The notes beneath the pieces are model-generated. The model was not told the origin of the DNA, did not search any database, and was given only the letters and a program-made list of their open reading frames with translations. Of a DNA stretch of 27,545 bases, positions 16,797-24,000 are shown piece by piece (the first letter of the stretch is position 1; every line of letters begins with the position of its first letter). The stretch is from DATLMR01 sp035634255 (GTDB lineage Bacteria; Acidobacteriota; Blastocatellia; UBA7656): positions 1 through 27,545 of the forward strand of contig DASQDI010000042.1 in assembly GCA_035634255.1 (NCBI GenBank), read 5' to 3'. The translations under genes and the position numbers were made by a program.

Positions 16797-17351
16797 ATGA
16801 GCGAAAACGCATTTCTGACCCAGGAATTCTTCGCGCGCGACACCCTGACCGTCGCGCGCGAGCTGATAGGCGCGGTGCTCGTCGTCGGCGCGTGCGAGGG
16901 CCGCATCGTGGAGACCGAAGCCTACACCACGGACGAAGCCTCGCACGCGGTGATGCGGCGCAACCAGGGCGCCCTGATGCGAGAGACCTTCGGGCACATC
17001 TACATCCACCTGAACTACGGGATACACCACTGCCTGAACGTCACCACCGAGCGGGCCGACGTCGGGGCGGTGTTGATCCGCGCGGCCGAGCCTTTGAAAG
17101 GCATCGACGCCATGATGGAGCGGCGCGGGACTTCGGACCTGAAGAAGCTGGCGAGCGGCCCCGGGCGGCTCGTCCGGGCCTTCGGCATTAAACCCGAGTG
17201 GAACGGCAAGGTCCTGGGGCGGGAGATCAGGATCAAAGAGCGCGACCATGTTCCGGACATTTCGACGAGCTCAAGGATCGGCATAACTCGCGCCACACAC
17301 CTCGAATGGCGGTTCGTCGAAACGGGCAACCCTTTCGCCAGCCGCAAGTGA
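16797..17351 (+). CDS. 3-methyladenine DNA glycosylase (AAG/MPG family)
   Basis: The enzyme excises alkylated purines such as 3-methyladenine, starting base excision repair. The 184-residue product has the family start FFARDTLTVARELIGAVL, then GRIVETEAYTTDEASHAV. Glu41 there aligns with the catalytic Glu125 of human AAG, Tyr43 with Tyr127 and His50 with His136. IYIHLNYGIHHCLNV and SGPGRLVRAFGI complete the signatures. I chose the ATG at 16797; a GTG 15 codons earlier gives only a Pro/Ala extension not typical of the family. Some usual residues between His50 and IYIHL differ (RRNQGALMRETFGH), but length and core look intact. It precedes hemE by 118 bases, which hold a separate promoter. Confidence 0.92.
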   Translation: MSENAFLTQEFFARDTLTVARELIGAVLVVGACEGRIVETEAYTTDEASHAVMRRNQGALMRETFGHIYIHLNYGIHHCLNVTTERADVGAVLIRAAEPLKGIDAMMERRGTSDLKKLASGPGRLVRAFGIKPEWNGKVLGREIRIKERDHVPDISTSSRIGITRATHLEWRFVETGNPFASRK

Positions 17352-17364
17352 ACCGGGACGCGGC

Positions 17365-17393
17365 TTGAGCCCCGGTCATGCGGTTGTTACAAT
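17365..17393 (+). promoter_or_regulatory. Sigma-70-type promoter for hemE-hemH-hemG
   Basis: TTGAGC (17365-17370) and TACAAT (17388-17393) are exactly 17 bases apart and lie about 77 bases before the hemE ATG. The leader would be about 70 bases. It implies that hemEHG is expressed apart from the glycosylase gene. Confidence 0.5.
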
Positions 17394-17469
17394 CGAGCTT
17401 GTCGTATCCGGGCCGTTTCCGAATCAGTGACCGCTAAGAATAAAGACCTGTTAGAGAAAATTCATACTT

Positions 17470-18522
17470 ATGTCTCAAACTCCCGTTATGAAGAATGACC
17501 TTTTGATCCGGGCCGCGAGGGGCGAAGAGGTGGAGCGCACGCCCGTGTGGATGATGCGGCAGGCGGGGCGCTACCTGCCCGAGTACAGGGCCGTGCGCGC
17601 CGGCACCGACTTTTTGACTCTGTGCAAGACGCCCGACCTCGCGGTGGAAGTCTCGCTTCAGCCTTACCGGCTCCTCGACGTAGACGCGGTGATCGTCTTC
17701 AGCGATATTCTGATCCCGGTCGAAGCGATGGGGCAGGAGGTGCGCCTGACGGAGCAGAAAGGCCCCGAACTGCCCGACCCGATCCGATCCCGCGCGCAGG
17801 TCGATAAGCTCATCGTGCCCGACCCGTCGGAAGGGACGGGCTTCGTGATGGAGATATTGAGGAGGCTGCGCAAAGAGCTCGACGGCAGGGTCCCCCTGAT
17901 CGGATTCGCCGGAGCGCCGTGGACGCTCGCGGCCTACATGGTCGAAGGCGGCGGGTCGAAGAACTACGCGCACGTGAAGCGGATGATGTACACGGAGCCG
18001 GAGGCGTTTCACGCCCTGCTCGACAAGATATCGGATACCGTCATCCTCTACCTCAACGCGCAGATCGAAGCCGGGGCGCAGGTCGTCCAGCTGTTCGATT
18101 CGTGGGCGGGGGAGCTTTCGCCGGAAGATTACGAGAGGTTCGCGCTCCCTTACGAGCGGAAGATTTTTCAGTCCATCAACCGCGAGGCCGCGCCCGCGAT
18201 CATGTACATAAACGGCAGCGGCACTTTCCTCGAAAAGATGGCCACCTGCGGGGCCGACGTGCTGAGCCTCGACTGGCGCGTCACGTTGCAGGACGCTCGC
18301 GCCCGCGTGGGGGACCGCTTCACCCTCCAGGGAAATCTCGACCCCTGCTACCTGCTCTCCACTCCCGAGGTCGTGACGGAGAAGGCCCGCGCGCTCATAA
18401 AAGCGGGCGGGGGCCGCAGGCACATCCTGAATCTCGGCCACGGCATACTGCCGATGACTCCGGTCGAAAACGCCCGCGCATTCATTCAGGCGGCGAAGAA
18501 TTACTACCCGCACGCGGGCTGA
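17470..18522 (+). CDS. hemE: Uroporphyrinogen decarboxylase
   Basis: HemE removes four carboxyl groups from uroporphyrinogen III, giving coproporphyrinogen III. The 350-residue product shows the family signature PVWMMRQAGRYLPEYR at residues 25-40 (Arg30 and Arg34 bind substrate carboxylates) and VFSDILIPVEAMG, with Asp79 at the active-site Asp position. Later blocks are GFAGAPWTLAAYMVEGG and LFDSWAGELSPEDY, and the end NLGHGILPMTPVENA. The ATG at 17470 has only a weak AGAGAAAA upstream; Met7 is another possible start. It is the first gene of hemE-hemH-hemG, with 13 bases to hemH. Confidence 0.97.
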   Translation: MSQTPVMKNDLLIRAARGEEVERTPVWMMRQAGRYLPEYRAVRAGTDFLTLCKTPDLAVEVSLQPYRLLDVDAVIVFSDILIPVEAMGQEVRLTEQKGPELPDPIRSRAQVDKLIVPDPSEGTGFVMEILRRLRKELDGRVPLIGFAGAPWTLAAYMVEGGGSKNYAHVKRMMYTEPEAFHALLDKISDTVILYLNAQIEAGAQVVQLFDSWAGELSPEDYERFALPYERKIFQSINREAAPAIMYINGSGTFLEKMATCGADVLSLDWRVTLQDARARVGDRFTLQGNLDPCYLLSTPEVVTEKARALIKAGGGRRHILNLGHGILPMTPVENARAFIQAAKNYYPHAG

Positions 18523-18535
18523 TTCCGGTGACCCG

Positions 18536-19651
18536 ATGAACGATACGGCAACCGATAAGGAGCGGGTGGGGGTGCTGCTTTTCAACCTCGGCGGGCCGGA
18601 GACGCTCGACGACGTGAAGCCGTTCCTGTTCAACCTCTTCTCCGACCCGGACATCATTCGCCTGCCGATCAAGGCGATCCAGAAACCGCTCGCGTGGCTC
18701 ATCGCCACCAGCCGCGCCAAAAAATCGAGCGGGTACTACGCGAAGATCGGGGGCGGCTCGCCCCTCAGGCGGATCACGGGCGAGCAGGCTCAGGCGCTTA
18801 AAGAGGCCCTCGAACGGAGGGGGATTTACGCGAGCGTCTACGTCGGGATGCGCTACTGGACCCCGTTCACCGAAGAGGCCCTCGCCCAGATCGAGCGCGA
18901 CCGGGTAACCCATCTAGTCATCCTCCCGCTCTACCCGCAGTTCTCGATCTCGACCACGGGGTCGAGCCTCAACCGCCTGCGAGATATAGTGAGCAAAAAC
19001 GGCTACGGCCCGGCCCGCACCTCGGTAGTCTGTAGCTGGGAGACGGACCCCGACTACATCTCGGCGCTCGTCCGGTCCGTCGAAGAAGAGCTCGCGCGAT
19101 TCCCCGATCAAGGCACCTCGAAGACTCACATTCTTTTCAGCGCGCACAGCGTCCCCGTCAGCTACATCAAAGAAGGGGACCCTTACCTCGACCAGACCAG
19201 AGAGACGGTGAGCGCGTGCATGCGACTTCTCGGAGAAGACCGCCCGCACAGCCTCTCTTTTCAGAGCAAGGTCGGCCCCGTGAAATGGCTCCAGCCGTCC
19301 ACCGAAGAGGCCGTTCGCAGGCTCGCCAGTGAGGGGGCGTCGCAGGTGTTGCTCGTCCCAGTCAGCTTCGTCTCGGAACACATCGAGACCCTCTACGAGC
19401 TCGACATCCTTTACCGCGATGTCGCCACGGAGGCGGGGATCGGGCACTACCGCAGGGTTGGGGCGCTCAACTGCCGCCCCGATTTTATTGACGCCCTCGC
19501 CCGCCTGGTCGAGAGGGCCGTCTCCAACGCCTCGGCGTCAGGCCGGGCGAGCTGCGAGGGTTGCGCCTACGTTCCCGGCGCGAGCGGGGCCGCGGCGTTG
19601 AGCCTCTGCTGCTCCTGCCACAGGCTCGGCACCGGGCCGGCGGCGCGGTAA
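18536..19651 (+). CDS. hemH: Ferrochelatase with Cys-rich C-terminal extension
   Basis: HemH inserts Fe2+ into a porphyrin. The 371-residue product starts VGVLLFNLGGPETLDDVKPF and has YYAKIGGGSPL and LVILPLYPQFSISTTGSS. The catalytic region is ILFSAHSVPVSYI with His204 and FVSEHIETLYELD with Glu284. After the core (ending about 333) comes a tail with Cys340, Cys343, Cys358, Cys359 and Cys361. Ferrochelatases of mycobacteria and Caulobacter bind a [2Fe-2S] cluster using one internal Cys and three C-terminal Cys that end in C-x-C. Here Cys166 and the CSC at 359-361 could fill those roles, but the spacing differs. It starts 13 bases after hemE with only a weak GGTGA site. Confidence 0.95.
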   Translation: MNDTATDKERVGVLLFNLGGPETLDDVKPFLFNLFSDPDIIRLPIKAIQKPLAWLIATSRAKKSSGYYAKIGGGSPLRRITGEQAQALKEALERRGIYASVYVGMRYWTPFTEEALAQIERDRVTHLVILPLYPQFSISTTGSSLNRLRDIVSKNGYGPARTSVVCSWETDPDYISALVRSVEEELARFPDQGTSKTHILFSAHSVPVSYIKEGDPYLDQTRETVSACMRLLGEDRPHSLSFQSKVGPVKWLQPSTEEAVRRLASEGASQVLLVPVSFVSEHIETLYELDILYRDVATEAGIGHYRRVGALNCRPDFIDALARLVERAVSNASASGRASCEGCAYVPGASGAAALSLCCSCHRLGTGPAAR

Positions 19652-19660
19652 ATATTTTTT

Positions 19661-21088
19661 ATGAGCGACCACCAGAAAGATGTCGTCGTCATCGGCGCTG
19701 GCATTTCCGGCCTCACGTGCGCCTACAGGCTCAAGGCGTCCGGGCTGGACGTGGCGCTGCTGGAAGCCTCCGCCCAGGTCGGGGGCGTGATCCGCAGCGA
19801 ATCCGTCGACGGGTACCTGATCGAGCGCGGCCCTAACAGCACTCAGGGAATAGTCGAGCTGTTGATGCTCGTCAGCGAGCTCGGGCTGGACGACGAGTTG
19901 ATCGAGGGGGACCCGAAAGCGCCTGCCTTTATCTATTATAATAAGCAGCTTCACCCGGTCCCGGACGGGCCGGGCGCGCTCATCAAATCGAAACTGCTCA
20001 GCGCCGGGGCGAAGCTGCGGCTGCTCGGAGAGCCCTTCGCCAAAAAGCGCGAGGGCGAAAGCGAGGAGAGCGTCGGCTCGTTCGTCGAGCGGAGGCTCGG
20101 CCGCGAGGTCGCGGAGAGACTCGTCGCCCCTTTCGTCTCGGGGATCTACGCGGGCGACGACAGAAAGATCAGCGTTCAGGCGGCCTTCCCCTCGCTCTCC
20201 GACCTTGAAAGAGGCCACGGGAGCCTGTTTCGCGGCGGGCTCGCCAGGGCGCGCGAGGCGAAAGCGAAGAAGGCGGGCGAAGATCAGGCGGGTAAAACAG
20301 AGAGGCCGAAGCGCAAGAGGCTTTGCTCGTTCCGCGACGGGCTGGCGACTTTGCCGAGGGCCCTGGCCGCGCGCATCGGGGAAGACCTGATGCGCGAGTG
20401 CCGGGGGATTTCCATCTCAAACGATAATCGGCTGGCCGGGGGCCGGGGCCTTTCCGTGAGCTTCGAGCGCGGGGGGTACCGCGAGCAGATTCGATGCGCG
20501 CACATAGTTGTGGCCGCGCCGGCGAAGGCGGCCTCGGGCCTCGTCTCCCCGCTCTCCGGCGAGCTCGCGGCCCTGCTCTCCGAGATCGAGTACGCCCCGA
20601 TGGCCATCGCATACCTGAGCTACGACACGGCCTCGGTAAGACATTCTCTTAACGGCTTCGGGTTCCTCGCGGTGCCGTCGGAGCGCCTGAGCTTCCTCGG
20701 GTGCCTCTTCAATTCGAGCCTCTTCGCGGGCCGCGCGCCCTCGGGCAGGGCCCTCCTGACCGCCTTCGCCGGGGGCTCGCGAAATCCCGGCATCGTCGCG
20801 GTGCCGGACGACGAGCTCGTCTCGAAAATTCATGGGGAGTTGCAGGCGATCCTCGGCGTCACGGGCGACCCGAAAGTCATCAGCATAACCCGCTGGGCGC
20901 GGGCCATACCCCAGTACGCGCTCGGGCACGCGGAGCGGGTGAAGAGGATCGACCGGCTGACGGAAGGCATAGGGGGGCTCAGCCTCGCGGGCAACTACCT
21001 GCACGGGGTGTCGGTGGGAGACTGCGTGAAAGAGGCCGACCGCAAGGCGAGGGGGATCGTGTCGGAGTTGCGGGGCGGTCAGGGTTGA
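19661..21088 (+). CDS. hemG: Protoporphyrinogen oxidase, HemY type
   Basis: The FAD enzyme oxidises protoporphyrinogen IX (or coproporphyrinogen III in the HemY group) with O2. The 475-residue product starts with the dinucleotide-binding fold VVVIGAGISGLTCAYRL (residues 8-24), then LLEASAQVGGVIRSE and GYLIERGPNS. The end has the FAD-contact block GLSLAGNYLHGVSVGDCV. Residues 195-220 are a charged Lys/Arg/Glu insertion (AREAKAKKAGED, then TERPKRKR) not usual in the family. It starts nine bases after hemH with no ribosome binding site but an AT-rich AATATTTTTT before the ATG, so coupling is likely. Its last ten bases overlap the end of pyrC. The class is often named hemY; whether the true substrate is proto- or coproporphyrinogen is not shown here. 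Confidence 0.93.
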   Translation: MSDHQKDVVVIGAGISGLTCAYRLKASGLDVALLEASAQVGGVIRSESVDGYLIERGPNSTQGIVELLMLVSELGLDDELIEGDPKAPAFIYYNKQLHPVPDGPGALIKSKLLSAGAKLRLLGEPFAKKREGESEESVGSFVERRLGREVAERLVAPFVSGIYAGDDRKISVQAAFPSLSDLERGHGSLFRGGLARAREAKAKKAGEDQAGKTERPKRKRLCSFRDGLATLPRALAARIGEDLMRECRGISISNDNRLAGGRGLSVSFERGGYREQIRCAHIVVAAPAKAASGLVSPLSGELAALLSEIEYAPMAIAYLSYDTASVRHSLNGFGFLAVPSERLSFLGCLFNSSLFAGRAPSGRALLTAFAGGSRNPGIVAVPDDELVSKIHGELQAILGVTGDPKVISITRWARAIPQYALGHAERVKRIDRLTEGIGGLSLAGNYLHGVSVGDCVKEADRKARGIVSELRGGQG

Positions 21089-22362
21089 TCCGCCTGAAAT
21101 ACTTTCCTGCCCCCGACCCATGTGGCGGCCACCGCCCCGCGAAGCTTCCAGCCATTGAAAGGGGTGTTGCGGCTTCTGGACTTGAAGCGGCGGGGCTCGA
21201 CGGTCCACTCGCGGTCGGGGTCGAAGACGGTTATGTCCGCGGGCGCGCCGGGCGATAGGGTGCCGAAGGGGAGAGAGAACGCGCGAGCCGGGGCCGCCGT
21301 GAGCATCTCGACGATGCGCTTCAATTCGACCCTGCCGGAGTGATAAAGCGCCGTGAGCGCGACGCCGAGGGCCGTCTCAAGCCCGACGACCCCGAAAGGG
21401 GCGCGGTCATACTCAAGCATCTTTTCGTCGAGGTGATGCGGGGCGTGGTCCGTCGCTATCGCGTCAATCGTCCCGTCCCGCATCGCTTCGATGAGCGCCT
21501 CGCGGTCCGCGGCGGAGCGGAGCGGCGGGTTCATCTTGGTGTTCGTGTCGAACCCGGTGACCGACTCGTCCGTGAGGGCGAAATGGTGCGGGGTGACTTC
21601 GCAGGTGACCCGAATCCCCTGCCCCCTCGCCTCCCGCACGAGCCGCACCGAGCCCTCCGTCGAAATGTGCGCGATGTGCACCCGCGCGCCCGTCAGCTTC
21701 GCGAGCATTATGTCTCGCGCGACGTGGCTCTCCTCCGCGATTGGGTTCATGCCTTTCAGCCCGAGCAGGGTGGAGTAAGCCCCTTCGTTCATCACCCCGC
21801 CCGCCGACAGGTGAAGGTCCTGGCAGTGGTCGATGACGACGAGGCCGTGGTCGCGCGCGTATTCGAGTGCGTGCCGCATCACCTGCCCGTCCATCACGGG
21901 ATGGCCGTCGTCGGAGACGGCGATGGCCCCCGCCTCTTTCATCTCGCCCATCTCGGCCAGCTCTTCGCCTTTGGACTCGCGCGTTATAGCGCCCACGGGA
22001 AAGACCCGCGCGAAGCTGGCCTCGCGCGCCTTGTCTATTATGAAGCGGGTGACGGAGGCGTTATCGTTCACGGGCTTCGTGTTCGGCATTGCGCAGACCG
22101 AAGTGAACCCGCCCGCCGCCGCCGCCTGAGCGCCCGAAGCGATGGTCTCCTTATACTCCTCCCCCGGCTCGCGCAGGTGGACGTGGAGGTCTATGAACCC
22201 CGGAGTGACCACGAGGCCCGAGGCGTCGAACACCTCGGAGCCCCCGGCCTCAAGGCCCTCTTCCACGGAGACTATTTTGCCATCTTCGATCAGGATGTCC
22301 GCGCCCCCGTCGACGCCCCGCGACGGGTCGATGACCCTTCCGCCTTTGATAATCACCTTCAC
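21079..22362 (-). CDS. pyrC: Dihydroorotase (class I, zinc)
   Basis: PyrC closes carbamoyl-aspartate to dihydroorotate, step three of UMP synthesis. The 427-residue product has all amidohydrolase metal and catalytic positions of active class I enzymes: His60 and His62 in GFIDLHVHLREPG, Asp152 in SDDGHPVMDG, His179 in VIDHCQDL, His232 in HIAHIST and Asp305 in ATDHAPHH. NTKMNPPLR carries substrate contacts. It begins with GTG, whose G is the last base of the pyrB TAG stop (TAGTG), which suggests coupled translation; GGGAGGGAAGG lies upstream. The last ten bases overlap the convergent hemG end. Class I enzymes often form a complex with PyrB, as in Aquifex. Confidence 0.97.
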   Translation of the reverse strand: MKVIIKGGRVIDPSRGVDGGADILIEDGKIVSVEEGLEAGGSEVFDASGLVVTPGFIDLHVHLREPGEEYKETIASGAQAAAAGGFTSVCAMPNTKPVNDNASVTRFIIDKAREASFARVFPVGAITRESKGEELAEMGEMKEAGAIAVSDDGHPVMDGQVMRHALEYARDHGLVVIDHCQDLHLSAGGVMNEGAYSTLLGLKGMNPIAEESHVARDIMLAKLTGARVHIAHISTEGSVRLVREARGQGIRVTCEVTPHHFALTDESVTGFDTNTKMNPPLRSAADREALIEAMRDGTIDAIATDHAPHHLDEKMLEYDRAPFGVVGLETALGVALTALYHSGRVELKRIVEMLTAAPARAFSLPFGTLSPGAPADITVFDPDREWTVEPRRFKSRSRNTPFNGWKLRGAVAATWVGGRKVFQADQP

Positions 22363-23303
22363 TAACCTTCCCTCCCGACCATCAGGAAAAGAATCGCCAT
22401 CCGCGCCGCGACCCCGTTGGTCACCTGATCCAGTATCAGAGAGCGGGAGCTGTCGACGACTTCGGAGCTGATCTCCACCCCCCGGTTGACCGGCCCCGGA
22501 TGCATGACTATGCAGTCGCTCGCGGCTAGCTCAAGGCGCTTTAAAGTGAGCCCGTAGTGGATCGAATACTCCTTGAGCGAGGGGAAGAAGGCGTCGGTCA
22601 TCCGCTCGCGCTGAATCCTGAGCATCATCACGACATCGGCCCCCGCGAGCGCGCCTTCGATGTCCTCGGAGACGGTGAGCGACCCTTCCGAATCCCCCAC
22701 AATCGTCTCATAGAATGGCGGGATCAGCGTGCGCGGCCCCGCCACGCGGACGTGCGCGCCCATCTTCGTCAGGAGGTGAACGTTCGAGCGCGCGACCCGC
22801 GAGTGCAGGATGTCCCCTATGATCGCGACCTGAAGGCCCGCGATGCGGCCCTTATGCTCGCGGATCGTGAAGGCGTCGAGGATCGCCTGCGTCGGGTGCT
22901 CGTGCGCGCCGTCGCCCCCGTTGATGATCGAGGCGCTCACCAGCTTCGCGAGCTGGTGAGGGACGCCGGCCGACGGGTGGCGGATGACGATGGCGTCCGG
23001 GGCCATCGCTTCGAGGTTGCGCGCGGTGTCTATGAGCGACTCGCCCTTCGAGATCGAAGACGTTGAGGCCGAGATGTTGATCGCGTCGGCGGACAGGCGC
23101 TTCGCCGCTATCTCGAAGGAAGTGCGGGTCCGGGTGGAGGACTCGAAGAAGAGGTTGATGACGGTTCTGCCGCGGAGCGAAGGGACTTTCTTGATCGTGC
23201 GCGCCGACACTTCCTTAAAAGTTTCTGCCGTGTCGAGGATCGTCAGAATCTCCTCGGCCTGAAGCTCCCTGATGCCTAGAAGGTCTTTCCTGTTGAATGC
23301 CAC
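22362..23303 (-). CDS. pyrB: Aspartate carbamoyltransferase catalytic chain
   Basis: PyrB joins carbamoyl phosphate and aspartate, the committed step of pyrimidine synthesis. The 313-residue product has the carbamoyl-phosphate motif LFFESSTRTRTSFE at residues 51-64, SSISKGESL (about 82-90) with the active-site Ser/Lys loop, VIRHPSAGVPHQLAK, and the C-terminal HPGPVNRGVEIS. No regulatory chain (PyrI) gene follows, so it is the unregulated or PyrC-associated type. The GTG start is supported by AGGA six bases upstream, and there are 39 bases from the pyrR stop. It overlaps pyrC by one base. Confidence 0.97.
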   Translation of the reverse strand: MAFNRKDLLGIRELQAEEILTILDTAETFKEVSARTIKKVPSLRGRTVINLFFESSTRTRTSFEIAAKRLSADAINISASTSSISKGESLIDTARNLEAMAPDAIVIRHPSAGVPHQLAKLVSASIINGGDGAHEHPTQAILDAFTIREHKGRIAGLQVAIIGDILHSRVARSNVHLLTKMGAHVRVAGPRTLIPPFYETIVGDSEGSLTVSEDIEGALAGADVVMMLRIQRERMTDAFFPSLKEYSIHYGLTLKRLELAASDCIVMHPGPVNRGVEISSEVVDSSRSLILDQVTNGVAARMAILFLMVGREG

Positions 23304-23342
23304 CTATTTCCTGAACGACGAAGCGGTTGTGATTGATCAGCG

Positions 23343-23888
23343 CTAGCCCTGCTCCACGACGATGACCTGCTCCTCCTCGTCGTAGTCCCTGAGCATGACC
23401 TTGACTATCTCGGCCTCGGTAGTCTCTACGTTCTTGCCCACGTAATCGGCCTGGATGGGCAGCTCCCTGTGACCCCGGTCGATGAGTACGGCCAGCTCTA
23501 CCCGGCGCGGGCGGCCGAAATCGATCAACTCATCGAGCGCCGCCCTCACCGTGCGGCCCGTGTAAAGAACGTCGTCCACGAGGACTATCGTGCTGTCCGT
23601 GACATCCTGAGGTATCTCCGTGCGGTTGACGACGGGGCGCGGCCCGACCGTCGAGAGGTCGTCGCGGTAAAGGGTGATGTCGAGCTGCCCCGTCGGCGGC
23701 CTCTGCCCTTCGAGCTGCTCGATCTTGTCGGCTATCCGTTCCGACAGGGGCACGCCCCTCCTCCTGATCCCGATCAGAAGCAAATCTTCGGTGCCCTTGT
23801 TACGCTCGACTATCTGTGACGCCAGGCGCGACAGAGCGCGGCTTATCCCGGCAGAATTCATGACGGTCGATTTCAACTTGAAATCCAT
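23343..23888 (-). CDS. pyrR: Bifunctional pyr regulator / uracil phosphoribosyltransferase
   Basis: PyrR is a PRPP-binding protein that in Bacillus and mycobacteria binds pyr mRNA in response to UMP, and in some hosts also makes UMP from uracil. The 181-residue length equals B. subtilis PyrR. The PRPP loop is IVLVDDVLYTGRTVRAAL (about 105-122). Other typical parts are GIRRRGVPLSERIA, GQLDITLYRDDLS and LIDRGHRELPIQADYVGKN. I chose the ATG at 23888 because GGAGGGG lies five to six bases upstream; an earlier start adds 14 residues without a site. It leads pyrR-pyrB-pyrC and has its own promoter. Confidence 0.95.
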   Translation of the reverse strand: MDFKLKSTVMNSAGISRALSRLASQIVERNKGTEDLLLIGIRRRGVPLSERIADKIEQLEGQRPPTGQLDITLYRDDLSTVGPRPVVNRTEIPQDVTDSTIVLVDDVLYTGRTVRAALDELIDFGRPRRVELAVLIDRGHRELPIQADYVGKNVETTEAEIVKVMLRDYDEEEQVIVVEQG

Positions 23889-23920
23889 GCGAGCCCCTCC
23901 AGGGTTCGAAAGTCGCCGTG

Positions 23921-23949
23921 AATATAGCACGCGCCCCTTTGCGGCTCAA
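23921..23949 (-). promoter_or_regulatory. Promoter for pyrR-pyrB-pyrC
   Basis: On the minus strand TTGAGC (23949-23944) and TATATT (23926-23921) are 17 bases apart. The predicted start lies near 23914, giving a leader of only about 25 bases before the pyrR ATG. That is too short for a PyrR attenuator. The -35 box sits inside the hairpin at 23930-23972. Confidence 0.5.
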
Positions 23950-23972
23950 GCCGGGCCGCCACAAAGGGCGCC
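23930..23972. repeat. Imperfect GC hairpin between ubiD and pyrR
   Basis: Arms at 23930-23945 and 23955-23972 pair (GCGCCC-TTTG and GCGGC segments against CAAAGGGGCGC and GCCGC) with a short bulge. It lies about 30-70 bases after the ubiD stop. It has no T-run. It may weakly end ubiD transcription and it overlaps the pyrR promoter. Confidence 0.45.
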
Positions 23973-24000
23973 GCAAATTTGTAGGCAGGCGCGAGGGGGC

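Noticed and set aside
17434..18720. 428-codon open frame on the minus strand
   Set aside because: Antisense to hemE and hemH, which are unambiguous; no protein-like motifs.
21340..22365. 341-codon open frame on the plus strand
   Set aside because: Antisense to pyrC; same mirror composition.
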